Below are positions 55,409-64,000 of a stretch of DNA of 64,000 bases, piece by piece. The translations under genes and the position numbers were made by a program. The notes under the pieces were generated by a model. It was not told where the DNA came from. It did not search any database and worked only from the letters and a program-made list of their open reading frames with translations. Source of the DNA: Salinisphaera sp002433465 (GTDB taxonomy: Bacteria; Pseudomonadota; Gammaproteobacteria; Nevskiales; Salinisphaeraceae). Within the stretch, counting starts at the first letter, position 1, and every line of letters begins with the position of its first letter. The stretch lies in NCBI RefSeq assembly GCF_040361435.1, contig NZ_APNL01000003.1, positions 1 to 64,000 on the forward strand, read 5' to 3'.

Positions 55409-56857
55409 ATGGCTATACGGCGAACCCTGCTGTTTCTATTCTCGTTCGTCGCCCTGCTGGCGAGCGCGACCGGGCTCGTCGCCCAGCCGTCCACGAACGC
55501 CGCGCCGCCGATACGCGAAATACCCATCGACGGGCCGATCGGCCCGGCCACCAGCGCCTTCGTCGCTCGCGGACTCGAGCAGGCCGCTGCGGCGAACACG
55601 CCGCTGATCATCCTGCGCCTGGATACGCCCGGCGGGCTGGACGGCGCGATGCGCGATATGATAAAGGCGATTCTAGCCTCCCCGGTGCCGGTAGTCGGTT
55701 ATGTTTCGCCCGGCGGCGCACGCGCGGCCAGTGCCGGCACCTATATCCTCTATGCCAGCCATATCGCGGCCATGGCGCCGGCCACCAATCTCGGCGCGGC
55801 CACGCCGGTATCGATAGGCGGCGGAGGTTCGGCCCCGGCCGATACGCAGCCCGAGCCAGCGGATGCCTCGAACACCGACGGCGACAACAAAGGCGGACAA
55901 CCCAGCGACGACGCCACCGCCAAGCGTCGCAAGGCGGTAAACGACGCCGTGGCCTATATCCGCAGCCTGGCCGAGCGGCGCGGCCGCAACGCGGACTGGG
56001 CCGAACAGGCCGTGCGCGAAGGAACGAGCCTGTCGGCACAGGCGGCACTCGATGCCAACGTCATCGACCTGATCGCCGCCAACACCACGCAGCTGCTGGA
56101 TCGCCTCGACGGACAAAACGTGGAAACCGCGGCCGGCATGCAGCAGCTGAACGTTGCCGGTGCGCGCGTCGAGCAGCGCGCGCCCGGCTGGCAGACCGAA
56201 CTGCTGTCGGTCATCACTAATCCGACCGTGGCCTATCTGTTGTTCATGATCGGTATCTACGGGCTGATTCTGGAAGGCCTGAACCCGGGCACCGGCGTGC
56301 CGGGCGTGGTCGGCGCCATCAGCCTGCTGTGCGCGCTGTTCGCCTTTCAGGTGCTGCCGGTCAACTATGCCGGGCTGGCGCTGATCGCGCTCGGTGCCGG
56401 GCTGATGGTGGCCGAGATGTTCGCGCCCAGTTTCGGTATTCTGGGCCTGGGCGGTGTTGCCGCTTTCGTGTTCGGCTCGATCATGCTCATGGATACCGAC
56501 GTGCCCGGCTTCGATATTCCTTTCGGCCTGATCGGCGGTATCGCGGTGGCCAGCGCCCTGCTGTTGTTCGGGATTCTGTACATGTTCCTGCGCTCGCGAC
56601 GCGAACGCATACACACCGGCCATGCCGGGCTCATTGGCAGCCGTTGCGTAGCCCTCACGGATTTCGAACGCGAAGGCCGCGTCCTGCTGCACGGCGAGTC
56701 CTGGCTGGCGGTCAGCCACACGCCGGTCGTGCGCGATGAACCACTCGTGGTCACCGCGGCCGAAGGCCTCAAGGTATTCGTGCGCCCCGCCGGACCGGCG
56801 GATACCACCATTGCTACGGGCAACGCGCCAGCGCGTGGGCCCATACCGCGGAGATAG
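55409..56857 (+). CDS. NfeD-like membrane serine protease (ClpP class)
   Basis: A 482-residue protein. A signal segment (RTLLFLFSFVALLASATGLV) leads into a ClpP-like protease domain: LRLDTPGGLDGAMRDMIKAI, then GYVSPGGARAASAGTYILYA with the probable nucleophile Ser, and APATNLGAATPV. A Gly/Asp-rich low-complexity insert follows (about residues 146-170). Four helices and a C-terminal OB domain (NfeD) complete the long NfeD1b-type architecture. It partners with slipin, encoded 2 bp downstream, in membrane quality control. Confidence 0.93.
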   Translation: MAIRRTLLFLFSFVALLASATGLVAQPSTNAAPPIREIPIDGPIGPATSAFVARGLEQAAAANTPLIILRLDTPGGLDGAMRDMIKAILASPVPVVGYVSPGGARAASAGTYILYASHIAAMAPATNLGAATPVSIGGGGSAPADTQPEPADASNTDGDNKGGQPSDDATAKRRKAVNDAVAYIRSLAERRGRNADWAEQAVREGTSLSAQAALDANVIDLIAANTTQLLDRLDGQNVETAAGMQQLNVAGARVEQRAPGWQTELLSVITNPTVAYLLFMIGIYGLILEGLNPGTGVPGVVGAISLLCALFAFQVLPVNYAGLALIALGAGLMVAEMFAPSFGILGLGGVAAFVFGSIMLMDTDVPGFDIPFGLIGGIAVASALLLFGILYMFLRSRRERIHTGHAGLIGSRCVALTDFEREGRVLLHGESWLAVSHTPVVRDEPLVVTAAEGLKVFVRPAGPADTTIATGNAPARGPIPRR

Positions 56858-56859
56858 CC

Positions 56860-57630
56860 ATGCTCATCAATTTCGGTTTTGCCGTGATCATCCTGCTCGC
56901 GCTGGTGATCTTTGCCTCGATCAAGATCCTGCCCGAATACGAACGCGGCGTGATGTTCACGCTCGGGCGCATGACCGGCGTGAAAGGCCCCGGTCTGTTT
57001 CTGGTGATCCCGGTCATCCAGAAGATGATCAAGGTGGATATGCGCGTGGTGGTACTGGACGTGCCGCCCCAGGACGTGATCTCGCGCGACAACGTATCCG
57101 TGCGCGTCAACGCCGTGGTGTACTTCCGGGTGATCGACGCCGACCGGGCGATCGTGGAAGTCGAACATTTCTACGACGCGGTCAGCCAGCTTGCCCAGAC
57201 CACGCTACGCAGCGTGCTGGGCAAGCACGAGCTCGACGAAATGCTGGCCGAGCGCGACAAGCTCAATGCCGATATCCAGGAAATCCTCGACCGTCATACC
57301 GATGCCTGGGGCCTGAAAGTCGCCAACGTGGAGATCAAGCAGGTCGACCTCGACGAGAGCATGACCCGTGCGATTGCCCGTCAGGCCGAAGCCGAACGCG
57401 CACGCCGAGCCAAGGTCATCAACGCCGAAGGCGAAATGCAGGCGGCCGAAAACCTGCGCGGGGCCGCTGAACAGCTCGCGCGCGAGCCGCAGGCCCTGCA
57501 GCTGCGCTATCTGCAGACGTTGGTGGATATCGCCGGCGAGAACAATTCCACCATCGTGTTCCCGCTGCCGATGGACCTCATCGAACCGCTGCTTGATGCC
57601 GCCAAGAAAATGGGCGAGCACAAGAACTAG
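56860..57630 (+). CDS. Slipin (SPFH/stomatin-like protein)
   Basis: A 256-residue SPFH protein. An N-terminal hairpin membrane segment (MLINFGFAVIILLALVIFA) is followed by the band-7 domain YERGVMFTLGRMTGVKGPGL, VLDVPPQDVISRDNVSVRVN and a C-terminal coiled coil rich in Ala/Glu (RQAEAERARRAKVINAEGEM). It starts 2 bp after the nfeD stop, the well-known nfeD-slipin pair in which the protease cleaves the stomatin partner. Confidence 0.94.
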   Translation: MLINFGFAVIILLALVIFASIKILPEYERGVMFTLGRMTGVKGPGLFLVIPVIQKMIKVDMRVVVLDVPPQDVISRDNVSVRVNAVVYFRVIDADRAIVEVEHFYDAVSQLAQTTLRSVLGKHELDEMLAERDKLNADIQEILDRHTDAWGLKVANVEIKQVDLDESMTRAIARQAEAERARRAKVINAEGEMQAAENLRGAAEQLAREPQALQLRYLQTLVDIAGENNSTIVFPLPMDLIEPLLDAAKKMGEHKN

Positions 57631-57646
57631 AACCCGCGGTCGACGG

Positions 57647-58384
57647 CTAGTCGCTGGCGGCCATGAAACGCTCGACCACCGGATCGACCGCCGGCGTCGC
57701 CGTCAGGTCGATGCCCTCGCCCAGCGCCGCCACGGTATGGCGCATCGCGGCGACGCGCGCTTTTTTCTTGTGGTTCGCGTCAATCCGCGTCCACGGCGTG
57801 GCCGCCGTGGAGCAGCGTTCGAACATGCGCGCATAGGCCTGTTCATAGTCCTGCCATCGCGCCCGGTTGCGAATATCGTCGGCCGTGATCTTCCAGCGCT
57901 TGGCCGGGTTCGCATAGCGCGAACGAAACCGCTCGAGCTGGGTATCGGCATCGATATCCAGAAACAGCTTGACCAGACGTACGTCGTTGTCGACCAGCGT
58001 GCGTTCGAAGGCATTGATCTCGTCGTAGGCGCGCTCGCACGCCTGTGCCGATATGAACCCTTCGATCGGCTCGACGAGTACCCGTCCGTACCAGCTGCGA
58101 TCGAAAATCGCGATTTCGCCGGCCCCGGGAATACGCCGCCAGAACCGCTGTAGCCAGAGTTCGTCACGTTCGACCGCATTCGGGGCCTTGATCGGCCAGA
58201 CGGTGAGATGGCGTGGATCGAGCACCCAGGCAATACGCCGGATCAATCCACCCTTGCCGGCCGCATCCCAGCCTTCGAGCACGATCACCGCGCTACGCCG
58301 TTCCTGCGCATAGGCATGCTGGATGGCAACCAGCTCAGCCTGCAGGGCTTCGAGTTCGTCATGCAGCGCTTTTTTATCGGCCAC
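57647..58384 (-). CDS. Polyphosphate kinase 2 family protein
   Basis: A 245-residue protein. Walker A is in VLEGWDAAGKGGLIRRIAW, followed by WPIKAPNAVERDELWLQRFW, Walker B-like FDRSWYGRVLVEPIEGF and the lid RYANPAKRWKITADDI. It is a single-domain PPK2, which phosphorylates a nucleotide from polyphosphate or the reverse; the class (I, II or III) cannot be fixed. I chose the GTG at 58384, preceded by GGAGAG; the longer frame to 58447 overlaps the NUDIX gene without homology. It overlaps NUDIX by 11 bp, so it is coupled to it. Confidence 0.92.
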   Translation of the reverse strand: MADKKALHDELEALQAELVAIQHAYAQERRSAVIVLEGWDAAGKGGLIRRIAWVLDPRHLTVWPIKAPNAVERDELWLQRFWRRIPGAGEIAIFDRSWYGRVLVEPIEGFISAQACERAYDEINAFERTLVDNDVRLVKLFLDIDADTQLERFRSRYANPAKRWKITADDIRNRARWQDYEQAYARMFERCSTAATPWTRIDANHKKKARVAAMRHTVAALGEGIDLTATPAVDPVVERFMAASD

Positions 58385-59048
58385 GGGATCTCTCCGGCTC
58401 GTCGGCGCGGCGAGGCAGGGCCAGCGGGCGGTCTTCGGCATGGGCAAGCCGCTGGACCAGCCCCAGCAGAATGCCGGCAGTCGCCCCCCAGATATGATCG
58501 TCGCGATAGTCGATGCCGTAGACGTGATACGTCTGGCCGTTACGCTCGTAGGGGTACTCGCGATAGTTGTCCAGCTCCAGCAGATGCGCGAGCGGCACGG
58601 CGAACAGACGCGCGACTTCCGCGTCGTCGGGATACACCTCGGCGCGTGGATCGACCCAGCCCACGAACGGGCTGATCACGAAGCCCGTGACGGTCGGGTA
58701 CTCGGGCAGCTCGCCGAGTACTTCGACGTGGTGCGACTGCAGTTCGATCTCTTCTTCAGCCTCGCGCAGGGCCGCCCGTTCGGCATTGCGATCCTGTGCT
58801 TCCATGCTGCCGCCGGGAAAGCTGATCTGGCCCGGATGATGGCGCAGGGCCGCGCTTCGCTGGGTGAAGTAGACGTAGGGCTCGGGCGCGGCGACCACCG
58901 GAATGAGCACGCCCGCACGCCGGGCGGCCACCCCGTAGGCCTCAATCGGCCGGTTGTCGCCCGGCCCTGAATGACCCGGCGGCATTTTGACCGCCAGCGC
59001 CTGCTGCAGACGTCGGCGCCACGTCTCGGCCGGGTCCCGATCCGTCAA
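58374..59048 (-). CDS. NUDIX hydrolase, CoA pyrophosphatase (NudL-like)
   Basis: About 224 residues. The NudL/UPF0035 signature HHPGQISFPGGSMEAQD is joined to the NUDIX box with AALREAEEEIELQ. It hydrolyses CoA or acyl-CoA to phosphopantetheine and 3',5'-ADP in studied relatives. The start is unclear: no good ATG fits, a TTG at 59048 lies 4 nt after the upstream gene's stop, and a longer frame reaches 59180 but overlaps the upstream gene. It is translationally linked to PPK2. Confidence 0.85.
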   Translation of the reverse strand: MTDRDPAETWRRRLQQALAVKMPPGHSGPGDNRPIEAYGVAARRAGVLIPVVAAPEPYVYFTQRSAALRHHPGQISFPGGSMEAQDRNAERAALREAEEEIELQSHHVEVLGELPEYPTVTGFVISPFVGWVDPRAEVYPDDAEVARLFAVPLAHLLELDNYREYPYERNGQTYHVYGIDYRDDHIWGATAGILLGLVQRLAHAEDRPLALPRRADEPERSRGR

Positions 59049-59052
59049 TGCA

Positions 59053-59412
59053 TCAACCGTTCGATGGCGTGGACTGGTCGATACGCTCGCCGGCCTTGAG
59101 TTTCTCGGCATATTCCTTGGCCAGCGCCTGGAAGCGCGGCGTAAGGCCCGCATCCGCATACATCGGATCGCCCTCTTCATCGTAGGCCGCGATTTCGTTA
59201 CCCGGCTCGTAGGAGAAGGACGATGCCAGTTCGTCCAGAGCGGCTGCCAACAGATCGGTGAGAATGCGTTCCTGGGTCAGGCCCGGGAACAGATCGCACA
59301 GGGCGGCAACCTTGGCCGCATCGTAGAGCGGCAGACGAATCTCGTAGGTTTCGTCAGTCCGGGTTTCGCCGGCGTTGGCTTTCCATTGAGCGACCAGTTC
59401 GTTGACTTTCAT
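59053..59412 (-). CDS. Conserved small protein, possible pilin-assembly-related
   Basis: A 119-residue acidic protein starting MKVNELVAQWKANAGETRTD, with IRLPLYDAAKVAALCDLFPG, LTQERILTDLLAAALDELAS and a polar C-terminal part. It resembles a small pseudomonad-type protein that is sometimes annotated as pilus-tip or pilin-assembly component; the basis of that name is weak. The middle part has a ribbon-helix-like feel. It heads the row NUDIX-PPK2 on the minus strand, nearly overlapping NUDIX. Confidence 0.65.
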   Translation of the reverse strand: MKVNELVAQWKANAGETRTDETYEIRLPLYDAAKVAALCDLFPGLTQERILTDLLAAALDELASSFSYEPGNEIAAYDEEGDPMYADAGLTPRFQALAKEYAEKLKAGERIDQSTPSNG

Positions 59413-59570
59413 CCGGGTACCTGCAGTTTGAGTATTCGATGCGCGTTGCGACCCGCATAGATTACGAGAGTCGCACGTATTTCAACAATGTTGCGCGGCC
59501 CTTTTAAAGTCGCGTTGACCCGCTTCTAAGCGCCTGCTAGCTTGGCGCCAACTCAACCCGAGAGTAACGC

Positions 59571-59831
59571 ATGGCCAAGACCGAAAAGACCTGGAGCCTC
59601 AAGGAAATCGACCAGCAGCGCGGTGACAAGAAAGGTACTGCGTTCCTGGCATTCAAGCAGCTCAAGGATAGTTTCGACGAGGGCCGCGACTACTATTACC
59701 TGAGCGCGAGCCAGGATGCGCGCGAAATCGAGCAGCTGCGCAGCGCCGGGCGCATCTACGAAAGCACCGTCAACGCCATCCTGCTCACCGAAGGCGGCTA
59801 CAGCGCAGTACTCGACTACCTCGACGGCTAA
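59571..59831 (+). CDS. Conserved small hypothetical protein
   Basis: An 86-residue soluble protein: MAKTEKTWSLKEIDQQRGDK, then FLAFKQLKDSFDEGRDYYYL and STVNAILLTEGGYSAVLDYL. It has its own upstream region and lies between two minus-strand neighbours. The composition and codon use look normal for the genome, so it is a real gene, but I recognise no family. GAG-rich sequence just before the ATG (CCGAGAGTAACGC) is a fair ribosome site. Confidence 0.72.
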   Translation: MAKTEKTWSLKEIDQQRGDKKGTAFLAFKQLKDSFDEGRDYYYLSASQDAREIEQLRSAGRIYESTVNAILLTEGGYSAVLDYLDG

Positions 59832-59858
59832 CGCAGTGCCCGGGCGGCGCAGGCGCGC

Positions 59859-60809
59859 TCAACCGCCCAGCTGTGTGTCGAGCGCGCGCTGATCGTCGGC
59901 AAAGCGACGAATGCCTTCGGCGAGTTTCTCCGTGGCCATGGCATCGGCATTCATGGCCCAATCGAAGGCACGCCGATCGAGCATCAGCCGCGGCACATCG
60001 GACTCGGTCGTGGTAATGCCTGGCGTGTCGCTTTCGTCCAGACCCGCCAGCTCTTCGAGCAGCGCTGGCGAAATAGTCATCAAATCGGCCCCGGCCAGCG
60101 CGAGAATCTGGTCGCGGTTGCGAAAGCTCGCTGCCATCACCTGGGTCGGATAACCATGGGTCTTTGCATAGGCATTGATACGGCGCACGCTGGCCACGCC
60201 CGGATCGTCTTGCGGCGCGTAATGGTCGACGCCATCGGCTTTCTTGTACCAGTCGGTGATCCGTCCAACGAACGGCGAAATCAGCGTCACACCCGCCTCG
60301 AAACAGGCCTGTGCCTGGGCCAGCGAAAAGATCAACGTCATGTTGCAGGCAATGCCTTCGGCCTCGAGCACGCTGGCCGCGCGAATGCCGGCCCAAGTGC
60401 TGGCGATCTTGATGAGGATACGATCGTGCGCGACCCCGAGTTCGCCGTAATCGGCGATCAGCGCCCGCGCCTTGCGAATCGTGGCGTCGGTATCGAAGGA
60501 CAGTCGAGCGTCGACCTCGGTGGATACATAGCGCGGCACGACCTGGGTGAGTTCGCGTCCGAACAGCGTCATCAGCCGCTCGACCCGGCTCAGCCCATGG
60601 GCGGGCATTGCCGCCAGCGCCTCGTCGACGAGATGCCGGTAGCGCGTATCACCCGCCGCCTGCAGCACCAGGCTCGGGTTGGTCGTTGCATCGGTGGGCC
60701 GATAGGCGCGAATGGTTTCGAAATCGCCGCTGTCCGCAACCACGGTAGTGCGGGCACGCAGCGCTTCAAGCGCGTTCTGTGGGGTGTTGGACGCAAGGGA
60801 TTCGGACAT
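59859..60809 (-). CDS. tal: Transaldolase
   Basis: A 316-residue TalB-type enzyme of the non-oxidative pentose phosphate pathway. It has YRPTDATTNPSLVLQA near the start, the Schiff-base lysine in HDRILIKIASTWAGIRAASV and ACFEAGVTLISPFVGRITDW later. The ATG at 60809 is chosen since MSESLASNTPQNALEALRAR is the family-like beginning; the open frame runs to 60839. It is divergent from rsmJ. Confidence 0.95.
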   Translation of the reverse strand: MSESLASNTPQNALEALRARTTVVADSGDFETIRAYRPTDATTNPSLVLQAAGDTRYRHLVDEALAAMPAHGLSRVERLMTLFGRELTQVVPRYVSTEVDARLSFDTDATIRKARALIADYGELGVAHDRILIKIASTWAGIRAASVLEAEGIACNMTLIFSLAQAQACFEAGVTLISPFVGRITDWYKKADGVDHYAPQDDPGVASVRRINAYAKTHGYPTQVMAASFRNRDQILALAGADLMTISPALLEELAGLDESDTPGITTTESDVPRLMLDRRAFDWAMNADAMATEKLAEGIRRFADDQRALDTQLGG

Positions 60810-60907
60810 CTCGTGACTCGTGGCGAATACAGGCCTCACTATAGAACAGTCCCGCGATTACCCGCCAAGGCGTTGCGTCCGGACCAGCTGGCAAGCGGTT
60901 TATCGCC

Positions 60908-61657
60908 ATGACAATCTCGCCGACTGAATTGCCCCCGCTGGTCGTGGATGCCGGCTTTGCGGCGCAGCGCTGGGCAGGCCCGGCCGGGTTCGCCACCGTC
61001 GTGCATCCGCCCGAGCAAGGCTTCTATCTGCGCGCGTGCGCCGACGGGCTCGTCCTGCATCATGCCGATGCGCCTGCCCGCGATCGCGGCCTGCGTATCG
61101 ATCTGCTCGACGGCAGCGTCGAACGTCGCGCCGCGGGCGGTCGCCAGTCGCCGCTCGCCCGCGCACTGGGCCTGCGCCGCCACCCGCGACCGCGGGTGCT
61201 TGATACCACCTGCGGGCTGGGCCGCGACAGCGCCACGCTCGCCGCGCTCGGTTGCAGCGTCGTCTCGATCGAACGCCATGCGGTGCTGTTCGCCCTGCTC
61301 GAGGATGCACGCGCGCGTGCACAGAGCGCGCCCCCGAGCTGGCTTGCCGCCTGGCCACGCCTAATCCATGCCGATGCAACTCGGTGGCTGGCGGATACGC
61401 CCGACGAAGAATTCGATATCGTCTATATCGACCCGATGTTCGATGCGCCCCGACGCAAGGCCCGCCCGCAAAAGGCACTGGCCTGGATGCACGAACTCGT
61501 GGGCACCGATACCGACGTGGCACTGCTGCTGGAACGCGCCCGTGCGGCAGCCATGCGCCAGGTGGTCGTCAAACAGCATGCCCGGGCGACGCCGATCGCC
61601 CCGCCCGACCGCCAGGTCGAAGGCAAGGCGATTCGTTTCGATATCTACCTAAGCTGA
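60908..61657 (+). CDS. rsmJ: 16S rRNA m2G1516 methyltransferase RsmJ
   Basis: A 249-residue SAM-dependent enzyme. Motif I is VLDTTCGLGRDSATLAALG, motif II VVSIERHAVLFALLEDA and the RsmJ-specific DIVYIDPMFDAPRRKARPQK follows, then HARATPIAPPDRQVEGKAIR. It methylates guanine 1516 of 16S rRNA. The gene is complete and divergent from tal. Confidence 0.92.
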   Translation: MTISPTELPPLVVDAGFAAQRWAGPAGFATVVHPPEQGFYLRACADGLVLHHADAPARDRGLRIDLLDGSVERRAAGGRQSPLARALGLRRHPRPRVLDTTCGLGRDSATLAALGCSVVSIERHAVLFALLEDARARAQSAPPSWLAAWPRLIHADATRWLADTPDEEFDIVYIDPMFDAPRRKARPQKALAWMHELVGTDTDVALLLERARAAAMRQVVVKQHARATPIAPPDRQVEGKAIRFDIYLS

Positions 61658-61672
61658 GAACCGCGCGGCGCG

Positions 61673-62197
61673 CTAGACCGCAGCCAAGCCCGCCAGAAAA
61701 CGCTTGTAGTTCTCGACATAGTGCGCGGCACCGCGCTTGAGTTTTTGCGCGTCTTCGTCGGTCAGTTCGCGTTTCACCCGGCCCGGCACGCCGATGACCA
61801 TGCTGTTGTCGGGAATTTCCTTGCCCTCGGGGACCAATGCGCCTGCGCCGATCAGGCAGTTGCGCCCGATCTTAGCGCCGTTGAGCACCGTGGCCTTGAT
61901 ACCGATCAGGCTGTTGTCGCCGATCGTGCAGCCGTGCAGCATCGCCTGATGGCCCACGGTACAGTCCGCGCCCACGGTCAAAGGAAAGCCGGGGTCGGTA
62001 TGCAGCACGCAGCCGTCCTGAATATTGCTGCCGCGCCCGATCGTGATCAGCTCCTGGTCGCCGCGCAGCACGGCGTTGAACCAGATACTGGCATCGACTT
62101 CGAGCTTCACGTTGCCGAGCACGGTGGCGTTCTCGGCCACGAAGAACTGTCCGGCGTCCGGCGTTTGTGGGGTGATGTCGTCCAGGCGGTAAAGCAT
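61673..62197 (-). CDS. Gamma-class carbonic anhydrase family protein
   Basis: A 174-residue left-handed beta-helix protein of the YrdA/CaiE-like group. Hexapeptide repeats run through NATVLGNVKLEVDASIWFNA, NIQDGCVLHTDPGFPLTVGA and DCTVGHQAMLHGCTIGDNSL; the His residues in LHT, VGHQ and LHG are the zinc ligands of gamma carbonic anhydrases. Activity is often low or absent in YrdA. It lies 45 bp downstream of tsaB on the same strand. Confidence 0.92.
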   Translation of the reverse strand: MLYRLDDITPQTPDAGQFFVAENATVLGNVKLEVDASIWFNAVLRGDQELITIGRGSNIQDGCVLHTDPGFPLTVGADCTVGHQAMLHGCTIGDNSLIGIKATVLNGAKIGRNCLIGAGALVPEGKEIPDNSMVIGVPGRVKRELTDEDAQKLKRGAAHYVENYKRFLAGLAAV

Positions 62198-62242
62198 GTC
62201 GTCCTCCGGTTGCTTTTTGTCGTCGTTAATTGTCGACCGCGC

Positions 62243-62932
62243 TCAGCGCAGCCCGCCGGGCTTGCGGGCGACGTCGTCGCGCACGTAGACCGGCAGCGCC
62301 TGCGCGGCGGGCAGACCTTCACCAGCGCGCAACGTCGGTATCGCCAGGCGTGCGATGTCGAGCGCATGCGGCCACTGTTCAACGGGTTCCAGTGTCTCGG
62401 GCGCGACGCCGCGCTCGCCGGCGACGACGTGCCAGCCGTTGCCGGCCCGGGTGTATTCGTTGGCCGTGTCGGCGTCGAGCTGTTCCGGGCGCATGACCCG
62501 TTCGATACCCAGCGGTTCCGGGGCGGCGCCCTGCCCGCGCTGGTAGTCGGCGCTATAGATTTCGCCCATGCGGGCATCCTGAACCACGCGGATGCGTTCA
62601 ACACGCGCGTCTTGGTGCAGGCAACGCGCGGCCAGCGCCGCGAGGGTAGACACCGGCACCACCGGCCGACCAATGCCCGCGGCCAGACCCTGAATGAGCC
62701 CGGCGGCGATCCGCAGGCCGGTAAACGCACCCGGCCCACGTCCGAACGCCAGGCCGTCGAGATCGGCCAGCTCGAGCTCGGCGCGCTCCAGCAGCTCCCG
62801 CGCCAGCGGCAACAGACGGCGTGCATGCGCCTGCGGGGCGATCTCGAAGTGTTCGAGCTCGTAGTCGCGCTCGACGTCCACGACGGCAACCGACAACGCC
62901 TCGGTCGAGGCATCCAGAGCGAGTATCTTCAT
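62243..62932 (-). CDS. tsaB: tRNA threonylcarbamoyladenosine biosynthesis protein TsaB
   Basis: A 229-residue ASKHA-fold protein: MKILALDASTEALSVAVVDV, then AHARRLLPLARELLERAELE and AFGRGPGAFTGLRIAAGLIQ, the TsaB hallmark. With TsaD and TsaE it makes t6A37 in ANN-decoding tRNAs. It overlaps the helicase gene by ATGA, so it is translated in series. A longer frame upstream belongs to the helicase in another frame. Confidence 0.95.
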   Translation of the reverse strand: MKILALDASTEALSVAVVDVERDYELEHFEIAPQAHARRLLPLARELLERAELELADLDGLAFGRGPGAFTGLRIAAGLIQGLAAGIGRPVVPVSTLAALAARCLHQDARVERIRVVQDARMGEIYSADYQRGQGAAPEPLGIERVMRPEQLDADTANEYTRAGNGWHVVAGERGVAPETLEPVEQWPHALDIARLAIPTLRAGEGLPAAQALPVYVRDDVARKPGGLR

Positions 62933-64000
62933 GTCGGTGCCAGAGAATCGAGAAATTCGCAGGCCACTGCCTGATCGCGGGTGATGGGCATGGGCGGCAG
63001 GCTGGCTCGAATCGCGCCGCCGTAGCGCGCCGTGAACAGCCGCGGGTCGCAGATGGCCAGTACGCCGCGGTCGGCGGCGTCGCGAATCAGGCGGCCCACG
63101 CCCTGCTTGAGGGTGATGATGGCCTGGGGCAGTTGGTAGTCCATAAACGGGTTCTCTCCGGCCTCCTTCATCGCGGTAAAGCGTGCCGCGAGCACCGGGT
63201 CGGCCGGCGAGGCAAACGGCAGGCGGTCGATGATCACCAGCCGTAGGGCCTGACCGCGTACGTCCACGCCTTCCCAGAAACTGCTGGTCGCGACCAGTAC
63301 CGCCCCGTCGTCGTTGCGAAACTCCGCCAATAGCGTGGCCCGCGGCGCACTGCCCTGCATGAGCACATCGATGCCGGCCGCGGCCAAGGCCTCGCCGTAG
63401 CGGGCCACCGCCCGGTAGCTGGTACACAGCAGGAAGGTACCGCCGCCGGACGCTTCGATAAGCGCCAGCGCCTGGGATACCAGCGCGTCGTCGAAGTCCG
63501 GCGTGTTCGGCGCCGGCATGGCCTGCGGCGCATACAGCATGGCGTTGCGTTCATAGTCGAACGGGCTGGGCAGCACCTGCTGGGTAACGTCGGTGAGCCC
63601 GAGTCGGCGACAGAAGTAGTCCAGGTCGTTCTTGACCGCCAGGGTGGCCGAGGTGAATATCCAGGCGCCGGGATAGGCTTCGATGGCGCGCGAGAACGGC
63701 GTGGCCACATCCAACGGCGTGCTGTGCCAGATCCAGGCCGTGCCGCGTTTTTCCAGCCAGCTGATCCGGTCGGCGTCGCTCGCGCTTACGGTGGTCAAGG
63801 CGGCTTCGAGCTCACCACAGCGCCGCGACAGCGCCTTCATGCGGTCGCTGCGGCTGGCCACCGGCTCCAGGCCGGTCTTGAGCGCGAGCAGCGCCGCGGC
63901 CAGCTCATCGCGTGCGCCGCGGCGTACGCCGGTTTCCAGCTCCTCCCAGCTGCGATTGCCCGGCGCATCGCCCAACGCATCGGCAAAACGGCGTTCGGCG
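62929..64000 (-). CDS. DinG/YoaA-type ATP-dependent helicase, C-terminal part (cut by window)
   Basis: The frame is open to the window end and continues beyond it, so only the C-terminal ~357 residues are seen. Superfamily 2 DinG-type motifs are present: GAWIFTSATLAVKNDLDYFC, FLLCTSYRAVARYGEALAAA, SSFWEGVDVRGQALRLVIID and AIITLKQGVGRLIRDAADRG. Such helicases have an N-terminal 4Fe-4S domain, not visible here. YoaA (next to tsaB in many gammaproteobacteria) is more likely than DinG itself. The stop overlaps tsaB. Confidence 0.92.
   Translation of the reverse strand, partial: AERRFADALGDAPGNRSWEELETGVRRGARDELAAALLALKTGLEPVASRSDRMKALSRRCGELEAALTTVSASDADRISWLEKRGTAWIWHSTPLDVATPFSRAIEAYPGAWIFTSATLAVKNDLDYFCRRLGLTDVTQQVLPSPFDYERNAMLYAPQAMPAPNTPDFDDALVSQALALIEASGGGTFLLCTSYRAVARYGEALAAAGIDVLMQGSAPRATLLAEFRNDDGAVLVATSSFWEGVDVRGQALRLVIIDRLPFASPADPVLAARFTAMKEAGENPFMDYQLPQAIITLKQGVGRLIRDAADRGVLAICDPRLFTARYGGAIRASLPPMPITRDQAVACEFLDSLAPT

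Overview
The window is GC-rich DNA from a gammaproteobacterial chromosome. Synteny (thrS-infC-rpmI-rplT-pheS-pheT-ihfA-merR-tRNA-Pro), an FNR/ANR-type cbb3 oxidase cluster with azurin and copper nitrite reductase, and general protein similarity fit a halophilic or marine lineage such as Salinisphaera. The genus is an inference from family knowledge; no search was run.

Layout. (1) 1-4985: the end of an integrated island abutting the 3' end of tRNA-Pro(GGG). It holds a parDE toxin-antitoxin pair, a decayed RES toxin beside an intact Xre-type antitoxin, long stretches of gene debris, an excisionase-like gene, a lambda-type integrase and one hypothetical gene. (2) 4986-12674: the conserved translation/IHF block, all on the minus strand, in which infC starts with the rare codon ATC. 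(3) 12752-13400: tRNA-Val(GAC) followed by three tandem ~175-bp units, each ending in a copy of the tRNA 3' tail, closed by an intrinsic terminator. This resembles the E. coli tyrT repeat locus and is the most unusual feature here. (4) 13482-16411: a P-loop kinase, uvrB and tRNA-Asn. (5) 16617-30564: a respiratory region with ccoN-O-Q-P, a small membrane gene, ccoG-H-I-S and a UreH-like gene, all nearly or fully overlapping, then azurin, a DUF3565 protein, nirK, SirB2 and nnrS. Three FNR-like boxes precede ccoN, nirK and nnrS, so the genes probably form one low-oxygen/nitrite-reduction regulon with azurin as the likely electron donor to NirK. (6) 30638-40823: thiolase, alkyltransferase-like protein, SDR, then TAXI-TRAP transporter, two-subunit CoA-transferase and an unknown polytopic membrane protein, which looks like an uptake-and-activation operon for an organic acid, and proline iminopeptidase. 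(7) 41115-53640: LOV-GGDEF photoreceptor, HSL-type esterase, EF-hand protein, PhoD-like phosphatase, mntH, MFS transporter, typA and a GNAT-nitrilase fusion, with three copies of a ~275-bp MITE-like element (two well preserved with 4-bp YTAR target duplications, one relic). (8) 53726-64000: sirtuin, orphan ParA, NfeD protease with slipin, PPK2, NUDIX, transaldolase, rsmJ, gamma-carbonic anhydrase, tsaB and a DinG-type helicase cut by the window edge.

Most genes outside the island are ordinary, well-kept housekeeping or metabolic genes. The accessory signals are the island remnants, the tRNA-Val tail array and the MITE family.
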